From Chlorophyllum brunneum (Eukaryota; Basidiomycota; Agaricomycetes; Agaricales; Agaricaceae), in contig OY756143.1 of assembly GCA_963576785.1 (NCBI GenBank), positions 1,178,001 through 1,242,000 of the forward strand: a DNA stretch of 64,000 bases. The letters are read 5' to 3'. Each line of letters opens with the position of its first letter. The stretch's first letter is position 1. The position numbers and the translations under genes are program-made. The notes beneath the pieces are model-generated. The model was not told the DNA's origin and did no database searches. It worked only from the letters and a program-made list of their open reading frames with translations. Shown here one piece after another: positions 12,129-24,065 of the stretch.

Positions 12129-13840
12129 TGTCAGTTGGGTGGTGTTTTGGTGGGATGAAGTTAGGACTTGAAGCTCGGCAGACGACAAGTCGGGTCTTTT
12201 ATACGCGTTCGACGCGTCTACTGTGCAAGAGAAGGAACATGCGGGGTATGGGGGGATTGCCCAGCGGAGGGAAATCCCGGGCGGGCCGTGTATTGTTCGT
12301 TCTGAACATGCAGAGAATGCACCAGAAAATATCAAACAATGCGCTGTTTAACGTGGCATAAGCTCGCCGATAGCCTTCTCGTGGGGTAGAATCACTAGGA
12401 TCAACAACGGACATATCAATGTGACGGCGAAGTTAGATTCTGTTAGGTCCGAGCGGTCCGCTTAGGGTGTTAAGACACCTGCAATAAGCTTCCTAGATAA
12501 AGTTGCAGCGGATATTCTTCGTATATATTATATGAAGCCTGATCATGACCGGCCCTGGGGTATGCAGTGCGGAAAGAGTGCTGGATATGTCTTCACATGA
12601 TGGGAGCAAACGAAGAGGTGTCCAGCGAGCGCACTTCCCCGGCGTCAGTATAGTGTCAGGTGGTGTTGGCGACGTGGTATGGTAGTAAATTTTGCAACCG
12701 CCATAGGAGATATTCCGAAGTTAACTCCCAGGATCGGGTTCTCGGAGGTCATATTTTTCTTGGCAAAGCAAAGTAAGGTGAAGACAACACGCATGTCGGA
12801 CACGGATACCCTGGCGTTGAAAACCTGGTGGGCCTTCATGTTCCCTTTTGAGGTGACGGAGTCCAAAGGGCTCGCCCGTTGAGCGGGAAAATTAAATAAT
12901 TATGCACGGTGTCAAGACCGAGTCGTAACGAACAGAAAGAGTAATCACAAGAGATGGCATCTGCAGAAGTGATGTCGTTTGACGCACTGCGGAGGGCGAC
13001 ACAACACTCACGGCAGCAAATTGATGAGGATAGGAAGCTCTGGTCTAGTAAAACAGATAAGGACAGCTTGTAAGCCCCAGGGACCTGTAGGTTTTTAATC
13101 TTACACGATCACGTGATGATGAATTTGGACATCGATAGGCCACCGAAAATCTACTCACCGGGAACTGTTGTACTCTATATCGCTGTCGCCCGCAGTACCT
13201 GTGTTCATCTCTTTCTCTTGCGTGGCATCCGCCAATCCAGAAATGACGAAACTCTGGTGTATTGCTTAACCGGACGGGATCAGGATCAAAGCGCTTTGTT
13301 CTCCCGAAGAATTGACTCATGGCATTTCAATGACCACACACCTGGCGTTACGTGTGCATCAGAGTCACATCTTCCTCTCTTGTCTTCCAACACCCACCTT
13401 CTGGTCTATATCGATGGAACAGCAACCCTTGGCCGGCCTGTCGGTCTTTCAGAGATTCTTTTGCGTGGCAACTGCATGGCCCAGCCTCAGGTGTGTACAT
13501 GCTGGTTCTTTGACAGACCTTGCGACAACGTCGTTCCGTCACAGGTTTGCAACATATCCGCCGATTTGATATACATAATCGCGTAGGAGGAAATTCGGGA
13601 TAATCAAAGTCATCAAGAAGAATTGTTAATGGTAGGTAGTCAGCGCAAGCATCAAACACAAACTAAACCTCGAACAACGCTAATTGTACAATCGCTAGTG
13701 TACATGAAGAAGACATTCACCAGTAATGTCGACGTCCCAAAACAAAGAGAAAAGCAGGAACGGGGAAAAGAAGGTATCATATCTAACATTGGGTATGTTC
13801 AAACAATCATATTGGCATACAAACGGGGGTATACTCACAC
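12129..13840. other. Gene-poor interval with unclassified open stretches
   Basis: About 1.7 kb. The first 80 bp carry the pectate lyase promoter. Farther on there are open stretches on both strands near 13045-13660 (up to 157 codons on plus, 103 on minus) with no recognisable domain. Two opposing readings overlap, and neither has clear splice structure. I cannot support a gene here. Confidence 0.35.
12196..12203 (-). promoter_or_regulatory. TATA box of the pectate lyase gene
   Basis: TATAAAAG on the minus strand, about 70 nt upstream of the pectate lyase start codon at 12128. A good consensus at the expected spacing, in keeping with an inducible secreted-enzyme gene. Function is inferred from sequence and position only. 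Confidence 0.55.
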
Positions 13841-14917
13841 TCAAGCTACAGTGGTTAATCCCATAGCTCGGGCGCCAGCACCAGCACCTCCATACCAGGA
13901 CTTAAACGTCTCCGAGAAAGAGTTTGACAAAGGCTCGGCTTCGTACTCATCTTCATGCCATGATCGCCCCATGCCTCGGGAGCGCGCCCAGACGGAGATG
14001 TAGAGTATCCGCCTCAATTTTCGGTTGAGGAAGAACCAATGGGACGACCATAACAGTGCCCCACGACGTTTGCTGTGGGCACTGTGGTACGCCAAGGAAG
14101 ACACCTCTTCAGGGAGGGTCGAGCCGAGGGCAACTCTCGGGGCAGTTATGGCAAATCGAGTATCGTGACGAGGTTTAACTTCGTCAATGTCGTAGTCATC
14201 AAACTCGAAGGTCGCATCTTCATCAGACGAAGACTCTTCGTCACCGGTTGACGCAGTATCCTCTTCATCATCGGAGAAGTCATTTGCGTGCGGGTCGGCT
14301 TCAATCTCTGGAGTGTATGTAAAAACTTCACACTCTGAGAGGCCAATGACCTCGTCAATGAGGCGAAACAAAGCTGGGTGGGTTCCTGACACAATTGGCG
14401 GGGGACCTAAGGGACTAGGTATCACTTGACTAGAAGGTGAAGTCGAGGGAGGAGGAAAGATATCTGGCGAAGAGGGAGGGTAGGACGAGTAGGATCTGGG
14501 TGCTGCCATCCCAGCACGCTGAGGAGAGACGAGGGTGTTGCTCAGTGCGTTGAGGACGCCCGCGCCGTTTTTCTCCTTGACGAAATGGGAGGGGCGCACG
14601 TCTGAAAACTCATAGTCGGGGAATGCAATATTGAGCGTAGCAATAAGGAGGTAGAGGGTCTTTCGGGAGGCCTGTTTGTCGATCGGGCCGAAAGGGGTCA
14701 TTTCAGCCTCTTGGTCAAGGGTGAGCCAGGACGGGAGTGGAGGAGAGTTGGAGACTTCGTCCCTGTAGGCGGATTCGAGGGTCTTGAAGAGCTTCTTGTC
14801 GCGTTTGATATTCTTGCAGCTGTACGCCTCCATGCGGGTGTGGACAGAGCACTCGGGGCCCTCATGAGCCAGGGACTGGGCAAGACGGGCAAGTGCAGGG
14901 TTCTCGATGTACTTCAT
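13841..14917 (-). CDS. MAF1: MAF1, repressor of RNA polymerase III transcription
   Basis: A single-exon gene of about 358 residues. It begins MKYIENPALARLAQSLAHEG, followed by CSVHTRMEAYSCKNIKRDKK, the A-box of Maf1. Then come GPIDKQASRKTLYLLIATLN and AFPDYEFSDVRPSHFVKEKN (B-box). A serine/proline-rich loop follows, then DEVIGLSECEVFTYTPEIEA and an acidic EDTASTGDEESSSDEDATFE stretch. The C-box is KRRGALLWSSHWFFLNRKLR. The chain ends with RILYISVWAR and a glycine/alanine tail. In-frame codons continue upstream to an ATG at 14998, adding 27 residues rich in arginine and proline; the internal start is preferred because known Maf1 proteins begin at the MKxxE helix. Maf1 is controlled by phosphorylation (TOR/PKA) and moves to the nucleus under stress to bind Pol III. 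Confidence 0.93.
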   Translation of the reverse strand: MKYIENPALARLAQSLAHEGPECSVHTRMEAYSCKNIKRDKKLFKTLESAYRDEVSNSPPLPSWLTLDQEAEMTPFGPIDKQASRKTLYLLIATLNIAFPDYEFSDVRPSHFVKEKNGAGVLNALSNTLVSPQRAGMAAPRSYSSYPPSSPDIFPPPSTSPSSQVIPSPLGPPPIVSGTHPALFRLIDEVIGLSECEVFTYTPEIEADPHANDFSDDEEDTASTGDEESSSDEDATFEFDDYDIDEVKPRHDTRFAITAPRVALGSTLPEEVSSLAYHSAHSKRRGALLWSSHWFFLNRKLRRILYISVWARSRGMGRSWHEDEYEAEPLSNSFSETFKSWYGGAGAGARAMGLTTVA

Positions 14918-15445
14918 GGGCGGTGTCGCAAGGGGACTGGCAGGGGCGTGCTGGAGTCGTTGTCGTGGACGGCGGTGATGGCGAGCGGGAGGTGGCAACT
15001 TGTTTGTTAGGAGTTAGTGCCTGGTCTAATGTGACGTCCGCCTTCCATTTTGGGCCATGCTCGCAGTTTCACACACAAATGCTTGCCCTCGTTCTGCTTT
15101 TGAATATTCTCTGTGCCAGACTACGCGGGGACCTTGGGCTGCAGTGCATACTGCCCGCGGTGGTCCTGGCGCACGTTGCAAACGCTAGCCTCATCGCCTA
15201 TGGCAGTCTGTTTGTCCCTGCTTGCGTCTTCACACGCTGGAGTAACCCCAAGAACCACCCAGAGCTTTCGGCAGTAAGCTATTTTTGTCTTCCTTCTTCG
15301 GTTCCCTTGATCGACTCTTTCATTTTCTACAGTACAGACATTAGAGATAATATAGAGCAGGATCTATCTTACGCGACCAGTCGATATACAGATGCTATAA
15401 GCTAATAGTTCGAGGTTCAGGCAGGAGTAGGGGAGGCCGAGTAAT
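14918..15445. other. Upstream region of MAF1, no gene seen
   Basis: About 530 bp. The start is MAF1 leader with an in-frame upstream ATG at 14998. The rest shows a plus-strand open stretch rich in hydrophobic residues (to 15405) without family resemblance. Nothing else supported. Confidence 0.4.
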
Positions 15446-16500
15446 TTACCGCTTTTTGGTGTCGCCAGAATTGTCATGGGGGTCACTATCCGGACCATAA
15501 TATCTAAACATTGTTTTGCTCTTCCCTTGGCCAGTACCAGAGTCGAATCCAGAACGGTATCTCTGTTTTCTGCGACGAACACTCCATGGAATCATAGTCA
15601 CCCCTTCTTTTGCCGCATCGCTATCGGGAGAGAGTGCAATCCGGTCAGAGGCAACGAATGGGGGACAGAACTTTAATGGTGGGGTGGGCATGGGATTTAT
15701 AGTTGCCGAAGTCGAAGTCGAAGTGGATGGAGATGATGATGTAGATTCCGACACGGGTGCTTTTGACCGGTTATCTAGGGGCGGCTTTGGAGAATCGACT
15801 GACATGGGGTATGGGTTCGAAACCGCAGTCGTTGTGGTAAGATATGATTGCGAACGTGAGCGAGGCCGGATATTTGATGTGGAAGACCCAGAACTAGGGG
15901 TTGGGATTTCTGGAAGGCGACCGGGAGTATCTGAAGACGTGATAGTCATCGTTAGGGATACCTAAAGCAATACTAGCCAACTGATGGGGTCGGAGATTGA
16001 CCAATTCACCTATGCCGACCATGACACTTCTAAACCGTGTGGAGGAAGACCCAGATCCAACAATACGTGCACTTGACCGAGCACGAGGACGGTGTCCGCG
16101 GTTGACGCGCTCTGTCGTGATTGGAGGTACCGCTTGTGGTGCTAGCGCAAATTATCGTTAAGCGAAGGACAGATCAGACGCCGGTATGTTCATGATGGCG
16201 CAGTTAATACGTACAAGGAACTGGGGGGAGGTGATTCGGCATGAGCGGCGTTGGGAGGCGAAATGGCACCGGTGTAAATGCCGAGGGCTGGATGCTGGAC
16301 TGCGACGTCGTTGGCCAGGATTCTGCATGCAGAGGTGGGGAGTCTAGAGAGGTCGTGCAGTCAGGATTTTTTTTTCCTGGTCAGGGAATAGGCCAACGTA
16401 CCTCCAGCGGCGGGTAAGCCGGGTAAGACGATCTTTCCATCCTGTCGTCTTGGGAATAGTTCTGAGGAGAGATGGCACGCAGAACAGAAACATAGTTCAT
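15446..16500 (-). CDS. Serine/proline-rich protein of unknown function
   Basis: Four exons appear to join. The first, from ATG at 16500, reads MNYVSVLRAISPQNYSQDDR and MERSSYPAYPPLE. A second reads TPHLCMQNPGQRRRSPASSP. A third reads PPITTERVNRGHRPRARSSA followed by RFRSVMVGIG. The last is a 170-residue low-complexity exon rich in serine, threonine and proline (STSTSTSATINPMPTPPLKF). It ends in a basic IPWSVRRRKQRYRSGFDSG segment and FRYYGPDSDPHDNSGDTKKR. The repeated basic patches suggest a nuclear or nucleic-acid-binding protein, but I know no family. Upstream in-frame ATGs at 16656 and 16686 are also possible starts. Reading frame continuity across three introns supports a real gene. Confidence 0.55.
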
Positions 16501-17744
16501 CTGGGTGTTCTCGCGAAAATCGACAACGCATCCTTTGCGGTTCTGGGATAGACTTTTGGGAGGAGAGGAGGAAGAGGGAAAGAAGGAGAGAAGAGAGAAG
16601 GAGTGGGACAGAATAAACGAGAGTGAGGATGTAAACGAACGACAGCAAAGGGGCATGGCCTCTCTGATTCTGACGTTCCTATTCATAAATCATTTTGGTG
16701 CGTGTCCGGGTTTAGGTCTTGGCCAGGAAGAGTCATTGTTACACATAGCGCCAAACCCCTCTGGCGATTTGCGAAAAGCGAAGCCGGGCTGCTCCCACAA
16801 GCGAATAAATGGTACCTGGCTGATGTTGAAAGGATGGTTACAAGTCTGGAAAGTCTAATAAAGCGACCCTGGCACTCATTACACTCGAGCGTGCTCCAGG
16901 GAAGAACCTTATGTCCAGGGTTTCTAGGATGAGGGAGGGCCTGGGATGCCGATGGACAAGAGCGCCGAGGGTACTCTTTTGCATTTCTTATCGTGATTTT
17001 TCCAGAATAGGCGATTAACTGAGAGGAGTTATTGGAAGCGGATGTGTCCAACGGGTGATGCGGTTTAAAAGATTTGGGTCCGAAAGTCTGGAGACGAACG
17101 GATCAAAACGAGATCGGTACCGTGAAAGCAGGATGGTCTAAAGGGGAGCGTGGTGTGATGTGGTGTGATTTGAGGCAGAGAGTGAGAACGAATTTTACGT
17201 GCGAAGAGAAGGAGAGCTGTACGTACTGCAGAGATGGAGGACTCGATAAATTGATATCGCACATCCCTCATGTTCACACGTTTTGGCGGCGGCATCTGTC
17301 AAGCCACGACTCCAAGTTATCCGTTTAATTCTCGTTTCCCCATATATACTATTATAGCATCCGGCCTTGGGTAAAATCTCCCAACCCTTGCCATTTGTGA
17401 AAAAAAAACGGCGAAACGAGAAGGAAATTGGCGAAACCATTCCGCACTAGAAGCATACCGATTGGAGATAGCCGCGATTCCGCTTGCGTGGTTCATTCCT
17501 GCAAGGGGTGACAGCCTGAATGCAAGGACATCGATGGAGTCGTTATATTTATCGCCATGGCCAGATTTCATATGTTTCTAGAGGGACTTGTGTGCTCCGC
17601 GCGCTTGTGATCACATGTCCCCCACATCACTCACGCGCTCACCCACCAATTAATCATATGCAAACCCGTCCTTTGTCCCCAACGCGTTAAATCTCGTCCT
17701 TCTCCATCCCACACACCCCTCTTCACCACCACACACAACTCGAA
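16501..17744. other. Divergent intergenic region, no gene seen
   Basis: About 1.24 kb between the serine-rich gene and the SCP2 gene. Purine-rich AGGAGGAAGAGGG tract near 16560-16620 on the plus strand is probable leader of the serine-rich gene. The last 150 bp are C/T-rich, as expected just upstream of the SCP2 start. No convincing open frame. Confidence 0.45.
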
Positions 17745-18289
17745 ATGTCCGATGATATCAAGGTTCCCGGCTTCAAGGTTCGCTTTCGAGCACAGGCACT
17801 GGACCCGAGGAACTCACTTCTGCACTTAGTCTTCCGAACTCATCGCTAACCTCCAAGCCGGTTTTGCAAAGACTAGCGACTCTGAAAGGCAAGATTTGAT
17901 CAAGAAAGTGCATCCTGTCGCTTCTCTTCATTTCCGACCTATCCCTGACCCTTTTAAGACCAACGGCATCTTTGAACTCCAAGTTTCCAAAGACGGGCAA
18001 ACCGCCACCTGGACTATCGACGCGAAAAAGACCGGATCTGTATTCAAGGGGAAGGCTACCCCGAAAGCTGACGTTACAATCATCCTCGCGGATGATGTCC
18101 TTGTCGACCTTGCTGACGGCAAGGTGTGTCCCATCACGTTCATTCTCTCGTCCAGTTTTCTGACGACCCGCTACTTAGCTTAATGGCCAGAAGGCCTTCA
18201 TGACCGGGAAACTCAAGACACGGGGTAACATTATGCTAGCCACCAAGCTCGACGGTGTCCTCAAGGCTGCCACAAAGGCCAAGCTCTAG
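17745..18289 (+). CDS. SCP2-domain sterol carrier / lipid transfer protein
   Basis: Three exons (17745-17777, 17830-18123, 18179-18289) give 145 residues, the usual size of stand-alone SCP2 proteins. Reads MSDDIKVPGFK, then SSELIANLQAGFAK, IFELQVSKDGQTATWTIDAK, GSVFKGKATPKADVTIILAD, DVLVDLADGKLNGQKAFMTG and KLKTRGNIMLATKLDGVLKA. The ADV.I.LxDxD...GKLNGQKAFMxGKLK.RGN block is the lipid-binding SCP2 fold. The C-terminus, AKL, is a perfect type 1 peroxisomal targeting signal, so the protein is expected in peroxisomes, where SCP2 proteins bind fatty acyl-CoA and sterols. Leader is rich in C and T, with CACACAACTCGAA before the ATG, typical of a highly expressed gene. Confidence 0.95.
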
Positions 18290-18555
18290 AACAGTACATA
18301 CCCCTCGTGTCAAATTCATCACTTGATATAATGGCTACATCCTCTCGTCGTACCACTGCTTCTTACTTGTTGACTTGCCGCTGCTGTATGGGCTATTAGA
18401 TAATAGAGTGATTTGTATTATATTGCATGAGGGGGGAATCGCTATGCTCCACAAAATTTCTACACGTAAAAACTTAAAGACGCACGGATTGAATGATTGA
18501 ACAAGTAAGAATCGTGAACCGGTCGTAAACCCTTCACACAGAGATGAAAAGAAAA

Positions 18556-21500
18556 TTAAAACACCCCCCCAAACAGCCCCCGTTGTCTCCGAGGCTGAGG
18601 TTGAGGATCTGAACGTAATGTCGACAGACTGTTGAGCTGTTTCATCACTTCCTCCAGCTTCTCCTTGCGTTCTTGTAGTTCAAGATGTCGACGGACAAAA
18701 GGATTCTCGCGCGCAAATGCAATGATCTCCTGTCTATCCAGGTCGTACAATAGTCGTGAGTCAATCTCCCGAGGGAACTGATGAACCACGAATCAGTGAG
18801 GGATGCTTCAAATAGCTATTAGACACCTCACCTGGTAAAAGAACTGATCTAGGAGCTCAATATTGATGAACATAGATGAGGTATATGCGAGTTTATCGGC
18901 AACGACGTTGAGGAAGGCTTCGGGACAAAAAACCTCGCTCTGGGGTCCCGCACGACATCGTGGTGACTTAAGCGCAGTGAGCCGTAGTTTGAGAATATGG
19001 AGTCGATCGCTGTACATGATCGCGTACCGAGCTGGAACGCAGATTAAGAGGAAAACGCGGATGAGAGGACTCGTCCCTTCACTCACCATCAACGATTTGG
19101 GCAGGCGGGTAACGATACGACTCGGGAGTAACTTCGTCCGTTCCACTCTTGGCCTCACCTGCGGGAATACTCTCTTCACCACCCGCAGCAGTAGCCTTCG
19201 CGGCCTTCTGCTCCTCTTCTAACCTTTTCACATAACTCATTAACCCATTCAATCTCCTACTCCCACCAACCTTCTTCGTAATCTCCTTCAGCTTCGTCTG
19301 GCACCCTTCTACCTCCTTCTCGAACAAATCAATCGCCTGTTGTCTCCCCTGCTCCCATTCCCTAGGTTCGACCTCTACCTCATACTTGTATGGCTTGATA
19401 CAATTCTCGACTTGGTCGGATGTGACACCAATGCGGTCCCGTAAGATATTATGCGAAAATTCGATAAGGCGCTCTGCGGCTTGTGGGTGGAAATTGAATG
19501 GTTCTCCTAGAGCGATGGAGTCAATGAGAGCGCGCAAACCATCGGCTACGAGTAGCGTCGAGTCTCTGCCTACACCTGATTTTGTCAGAAGGCTCGAGGC
19601 AGCTTCAAGTTTGTGCTTCCAATACGAATCTACATCCTCAGGTTTCAATTTCGGGTTGGACCCCATTTGACCTAGTTCCACAGTCTTCTTGTCGAGCCAA
19701 TACAGTTGCTCTAACACATCCATCACTTTATCATCCAGCATTTCTTTAAGTTTTGTACGGATGACAGGTCGACGGAACTGTTGGGTGAATTCTTTGAATC
19801 GATGTTTGAGCATGTCCATTGTCTCGGCTACGTAAGATTCGGCTGTGATGCGTCGATCGTTGTATTGCACCTTGAATTGATACGTTGCTTCTTCGAGTTC
19901 GAGCTGCACGGCATTGGTTATGCCGTGAAGTGAGGACGCCATAGATGATTCGAGGACTTCCATTAATCGACGGCGCAGGGTGTCAGTGCCAACCATGAGC
20001 TGCGATGAGCCGCCGAAAATGTCTTTGTTTTGACCAAAGTACTCATCCTCCGATTGCCGTGTAACCACTGCTGTTGAGGACTCACCAGACTTCTTCTTGG
20101 ATACAACACCAACATAGCCGAGATGTAGGGGGTATCGGTTCCCGCCGAGGATGTGGGAACCTTGCTCAGGAGGGACAAGATCCATCTTGGTGATAACACC
20201 GATGGTTCTCAAGCCTAAAGGGTCAACCTTCCGGCTAGCCCTTAAGGCAGGAGAGTTGGCCAAGTCGACATCGGCAGCGCATACTGCGAGAATGATATTC
20301 GGTTCGCGAATGTACTTTTCGCACAAGCCTGCAATCTTCTCTTTTAGAGTTTCTGGTTGGTCCAAGGAAGCGATCTGGACATAGCCGGGGAGGTCAATGA
20401 GTGAGAGGTCGGGAACGTTGGGTGAATAAATGCGGAGGTCGATTGGGTCATTGGATACGCATTCAGATGCGGGGACAGCGAGATTCAGGTCGGTCAGAGT
20501 TCGCTGAATGTCGGCAAAGTTGGTTATTTTCCCCATTCCGAGTCCGGGGAATTCACCATATTCGACAGGGGATTGACCTTCCTTCGCTGGTGTGTGGATA
20601 AGAGTGAGTTCGATAGGTCGGCGAGTAACCATGTTATTGCCCCTTGAAAGGGTTTCAGTGGGTCGTTCCGGCTTAGACAAGCGACACGCACTTGGGCAGA
20701 AACTCATGACCAACAATTGCCTCTAATACTGAACTCTTTCCCGAACTCTGACTCCCAATCACCACGATACTAGGTAGTTTGAGCGCGTCACTCTGGTCAA
20801 TGCTCAGTAGCATACTCCTAATTTCGATGAGCTTCTTGGTGAGATGCATCAGCCCATTTTGCCTTGCATCTTCGGAGAGATCCGTTTTTGAATCTGAAGG
20901 TGAAGACATAGTAGCAGCAACAAGCGCCGCGATAGCCGCCTCATCTTTTGGGGAACGGCCCTTCCGGTTGTCTTTATCATCGCCTTCGTCCCGCTTTCGA
21001 CCCCCTTCATTTTCACCAGAGAAGAGGTCCTTCAAAAATTGCGGAGTATCGAATGCCGGAAGTTGTATTTCTGACACCGCAGCCTTGACGGCCATGATTC
21101 CACCCGAAGCAGTTCCAAAGACGCCTTGCGCTGTTGCCTGTGCTGTGTTGATCCATTCGTTTGTTGTCTTTCTGACTTCTAGAAAGCCGTCAGATATTTA
21201 AGACGCCAGAGATGACAAAAATACACACACCCTCGAATTTGTAGTTCGCGTAGCCGAGACCACCTGCACCAACTGTTGCACCAGCTATCGGCACCCGAAA
21301 GGCACGTAGAACAAAGCGCGGTATCGAGGAATATGACAGAGGCCGGACTCGGAGGGCGCGGAGAGAGGCAGGAGAGGTGGTCGCATATCGTCTCCTCAGG
21401 GAATGGGATGTAAGGAACGTGTTAGATGTGTATTGCCGGTGCCCCAGCCTGCTAGCCTCCAGCAGGCGTCTAGAGAGCTTAGGAGTGTTCTTGAGGCCAT

Positions 21501-21561
21501 ATGTGATTGTTTTGGGGTTTACGAAGATGCTCGTAGCCCGTCTGCTGAGGGACGAAATCAT
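18556..21561 (-). CDS. MGM1: MGM1/OPA1 mitochondrial inner-membrane dynamin GTPase
   Basis: A large multi-exon gene. The N-terminus ([20 protein letters not shown]) is rich in arginine and serine with no acidic residues, a mitochondrial presequence, and contains [21 protein letters not shown] transmembrane stretch [15 protein letters not shown] follows, and [17 protein letters not shown] is a second hydrophobic segment near the expected rhomboid cleavage zone. The GTPase domain is complete: G1 [11 protein letters not shown]2 [16 protein letters not shown]3 DLPG ([11 protein letters not shown]), G4 TKMD ([12 protein letters not shown]). A middle domain with [20 protein letters not shown] leads to a C-terminal effector end, [20 protein letters not shown], and a short basic tail ending [10 protein letters not shown]. 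Mediates inner-membrane fusion and crista shape. An earlier in-frame ATG at 21615 exists; 21561 gives the better presequence. Confidence 0.93.
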
Positions 21562-21755
21562 GGTGAAGACATGCAGAAAATGGGGAAAATATGTCGGAAT
21601 ACTCGTAGACACCATGCCGAACCACGTGCCTCGTGAGAATATCTTTATGGCAGGGTCATTTCCTGTTCCGTAGCAGAATCTATAATTATCCTCTCATCGA
21701 TGAGCTCAGTATGGACGCAAGTGCGAGATAGATTCTTTGTCTCCTTCTCAGCATA

Positions 21756-22847
21756 ATGTCGAAAGCTCCGCCCCCTGGTTTCTACGTTCCCGCAGTTTTG
21801 TTCTTTGACCAGAACGAGGATCTGAACATTCTCGCGATCCAAGCTCACGTTCTCCGTCTTGCGCAGGTCTGTGACACAATGTCCATCTGGGAATATCCTT
21901 CTTACTCCACGCGCACAGGGCGGCGTCACTGGGATTTTAGTACAAGGATCTAACGGCGAAGCACAGCACCTGTACGACTGGCATCGGATTCAGAATCACA
22001 CATTCTTAACGGATCCTCCAGATCGCACGACGAGCGAAAGCAAGCCATTGTCCTCACCCGGAAAACTCTAGACAACAACGGCTTCCAGAACGTTCTCGTT
22101 ATCGCAGGCACCGGTGCCCAATCTACAAGGGAGACCAAGAAGCTATGTGTCGATGCGAAAGAGGCTGGAGCAACTCATGCTCTGGTCCTGACACCATCGA
22201 CATGGCCAAAGATGATGAGCGCGGAGAACATCATCCGGTTCCATACCGAGGCCAGTACAGCAGTCGATACCGACTTCGAGGCAACCGCTCAACAATAAGC
22301 TTTTTAGGTCGCAGAAGGGTCTCCGATCCCTACCATGATTTATAACTTTCCAACCGTCACAGCTGGCCAAGACCTCGATTCTGAACTTATCAGCAAACTT
22401 GCAGTTCACCCCAATATCGTTGGTACCAAACTCTCGTGCGGCAACATTGGCAAGACCCACCGTCTAACTTCCCGCTTTTCACCGTCGGAGTTTTCAGTCT
22501 ATCCCGGGCGCAGCGATGCATATCTCTTCGGCCTTCTCGCAGGCAGTGCGGGCACTATCGCAGCTCTTGTCAATTTGGTCCCGAAGTTGCATGGCAAGCT
22601 ATACAAGTTGTTCCAGGAAGGTAATATCAAGGAAGCAATGGAACTGCAGGCCAAGCTCAGTCACGGTGACTGGGCAGCTTCAAAGGTTGGAGGTATTGGT
22701 GGTCTGAAGGCTGTCATTGCGGCCAACTTTGGGTATGGAAACCCAAATGTTCGTGGTCCACTGAAACCTGTCAATATCGACAACTTCAAAGGGAACGAAC
22801 ATTATGACACTCTACTGGAGCTTATTGCTATGGAAAAGGCGCTTTAG
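21756..22847 (+). CDS. DapA-family aldolase, probably 2-keto-3-deoxy sugar acid aldolase
   Basis: Multi-exon class I aldolase of the dihydrodipicolinate synthase family. Reads MSKAPPPGFYVPAVLFFDQN, then GGVTGILVQGSNGEAQHL, the substrate-carboxylate loop with GSNGE, then NGFQNVLVIAGTGAQSTRET and EAGATHALVLTPSTWPKMMS. IPTMIYNFPTVTAG carries the catalytic tyrosine, and HPNIVGTKLSCGNIGK the Schiff-base lysine (GTK). The end is FGYGNPNVRGPLKPVNI and LLELIAMEKAL. All catalytic motifs are present. Fungal relatives cleave 2-keto-3-deoxy-L-galactonate in D-galacturonate catabolism, or 4-hydroxy-2-oxoglutarate; the sequence alone does not decide. The start is divergent from MGM1 with about 190 bp between. 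About six short introns. Confidence 0.88.
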
Positions 22848-23869
22848 CCTTCGATCAGTAAAATGCTTTAAATACTGGAGGAATACAAACATACCCATGC
22901 ATGTTACCCATGACACGTTCCGACCGTTCGGGTTCCACCTAAAAATATGTGGACCCAGAAATACATCCAACAGATCTCGTTTTCCACCCCACGCGACCTC
23001 GCCCACCTGTATGATTACCGCCGTCGAGTTTCGAACTGATGACATCCACAGTGGCGAATAAATCGCTAGTGATGAACACCCACGTCCAGAGAATCTTCTG
23101 TCAGCCATCATCAGCTGCTACTGCAGCCGACAACGTTGTAATGATAATCCCTACGTAGCCCTTCACAAGGAGCTAAATATCTTTAGATAATAACCCATGT
23201 GTTCCATTAGTTTCGAAACGAATTGTCACAGTATCTGAGATAACAAGCTGCAAGAATCTCAAACCCAAATGAGGTGACGAAGTGCATGAGTCGAAAGTGG
23301 CCGGGATCTGTGATGACCTCGGGCGACTCCTGTGCGGTGGTAAAGGAGAGAAACGCCGCGATATACTTAATATGTGTGAACGAGAAGAGGAACGTGCCCC
23401 CATTTTAATTTTGTTGGTGGCTCCGTCTTCCGGTGCTGATGCTCAAATTGGTGTTGACTTTGCCTTGGCACCTGAACCTATTTTTGACCCGTATTTTCGG
23501 GTTGTATTGCAGGGGAGCGGATGAAAAATACAACCCCGACTAGACTGATTCCCAAGTCCAAGGATGATCGCGAAGGAGTAATAATACTCGGTGAGCCTAG
23601 CGAGTGAAACGAATTCGCCCATGACCATTCCGGGTCGGGCGACTCTGGCGGTATGGGAATTAACTACTATGTCCATTCTCTGTTACGCTCCTTCGGCGGT
23701 CTCGCTTGCTCTTTTTCTCCCGCACACCCTCACCCCCCAACATCGAGAACGACCACACAGTAAGCCGAAGAGCGACTGCAGTCTGAGGATGACCCGTCGC
23801 ATTCAGCTTTGGCCTCACAAACCTGGGATTGGCCGCCCCTCCGGCTGCCAATTTCCTTCATGTGGTCAT

Positions 23870-23901
<32 letters not shown>

Positions 23902-24065
23902 CTATTATTCTTATCTGACAACACACGCAAAGAACGAGAGTAGCCATCAGACGACTCTGGTGGAAATGTATCTGCCATCCGGATAGAAACGCATCAGGTA
24001 TCATGTGAACAGCCTATCATCATACAGATACAGGGCCAACAAGTCAACATAACCATCTGATACAT
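22848..24065. other. Intergenic region with a microsatellite
   Basis: About 1.2 kb between the aldolase stop and the end of the DUF6533 gene. Apart from the dinucleotide repeat given separately, short open stretches on both strands overlap and look random. No gene supported. Confidence 0.5.
23871..23902. repeat. Compound CT/TA dinucleotide microsatellite
   Basis: Nine or more CT units run directly into about seven TA units, seen directly. Lies in non-coding sequence, so length is probably free to vary between strains. Confidence 0.9.

Noticed and set aside
13113..13586. A 157-codon plus-strand gene
   Set aside because: No domain, no splice structure, and an opposing open frame on the other strand; composition looks accidental.
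14918..14998. Extended MAF1 start at 14998
   Set aside because: It is in frame, but adds an Arg/Pro-rich segment not seen at the start of Maf1 proteins; kept only as an alternative.
22848..24065. Short open frames around the CT/TA microsatellite as genes
   Set aside because: Frames on both strands include translated dinucleotide repeat and overlap each other; no domains.
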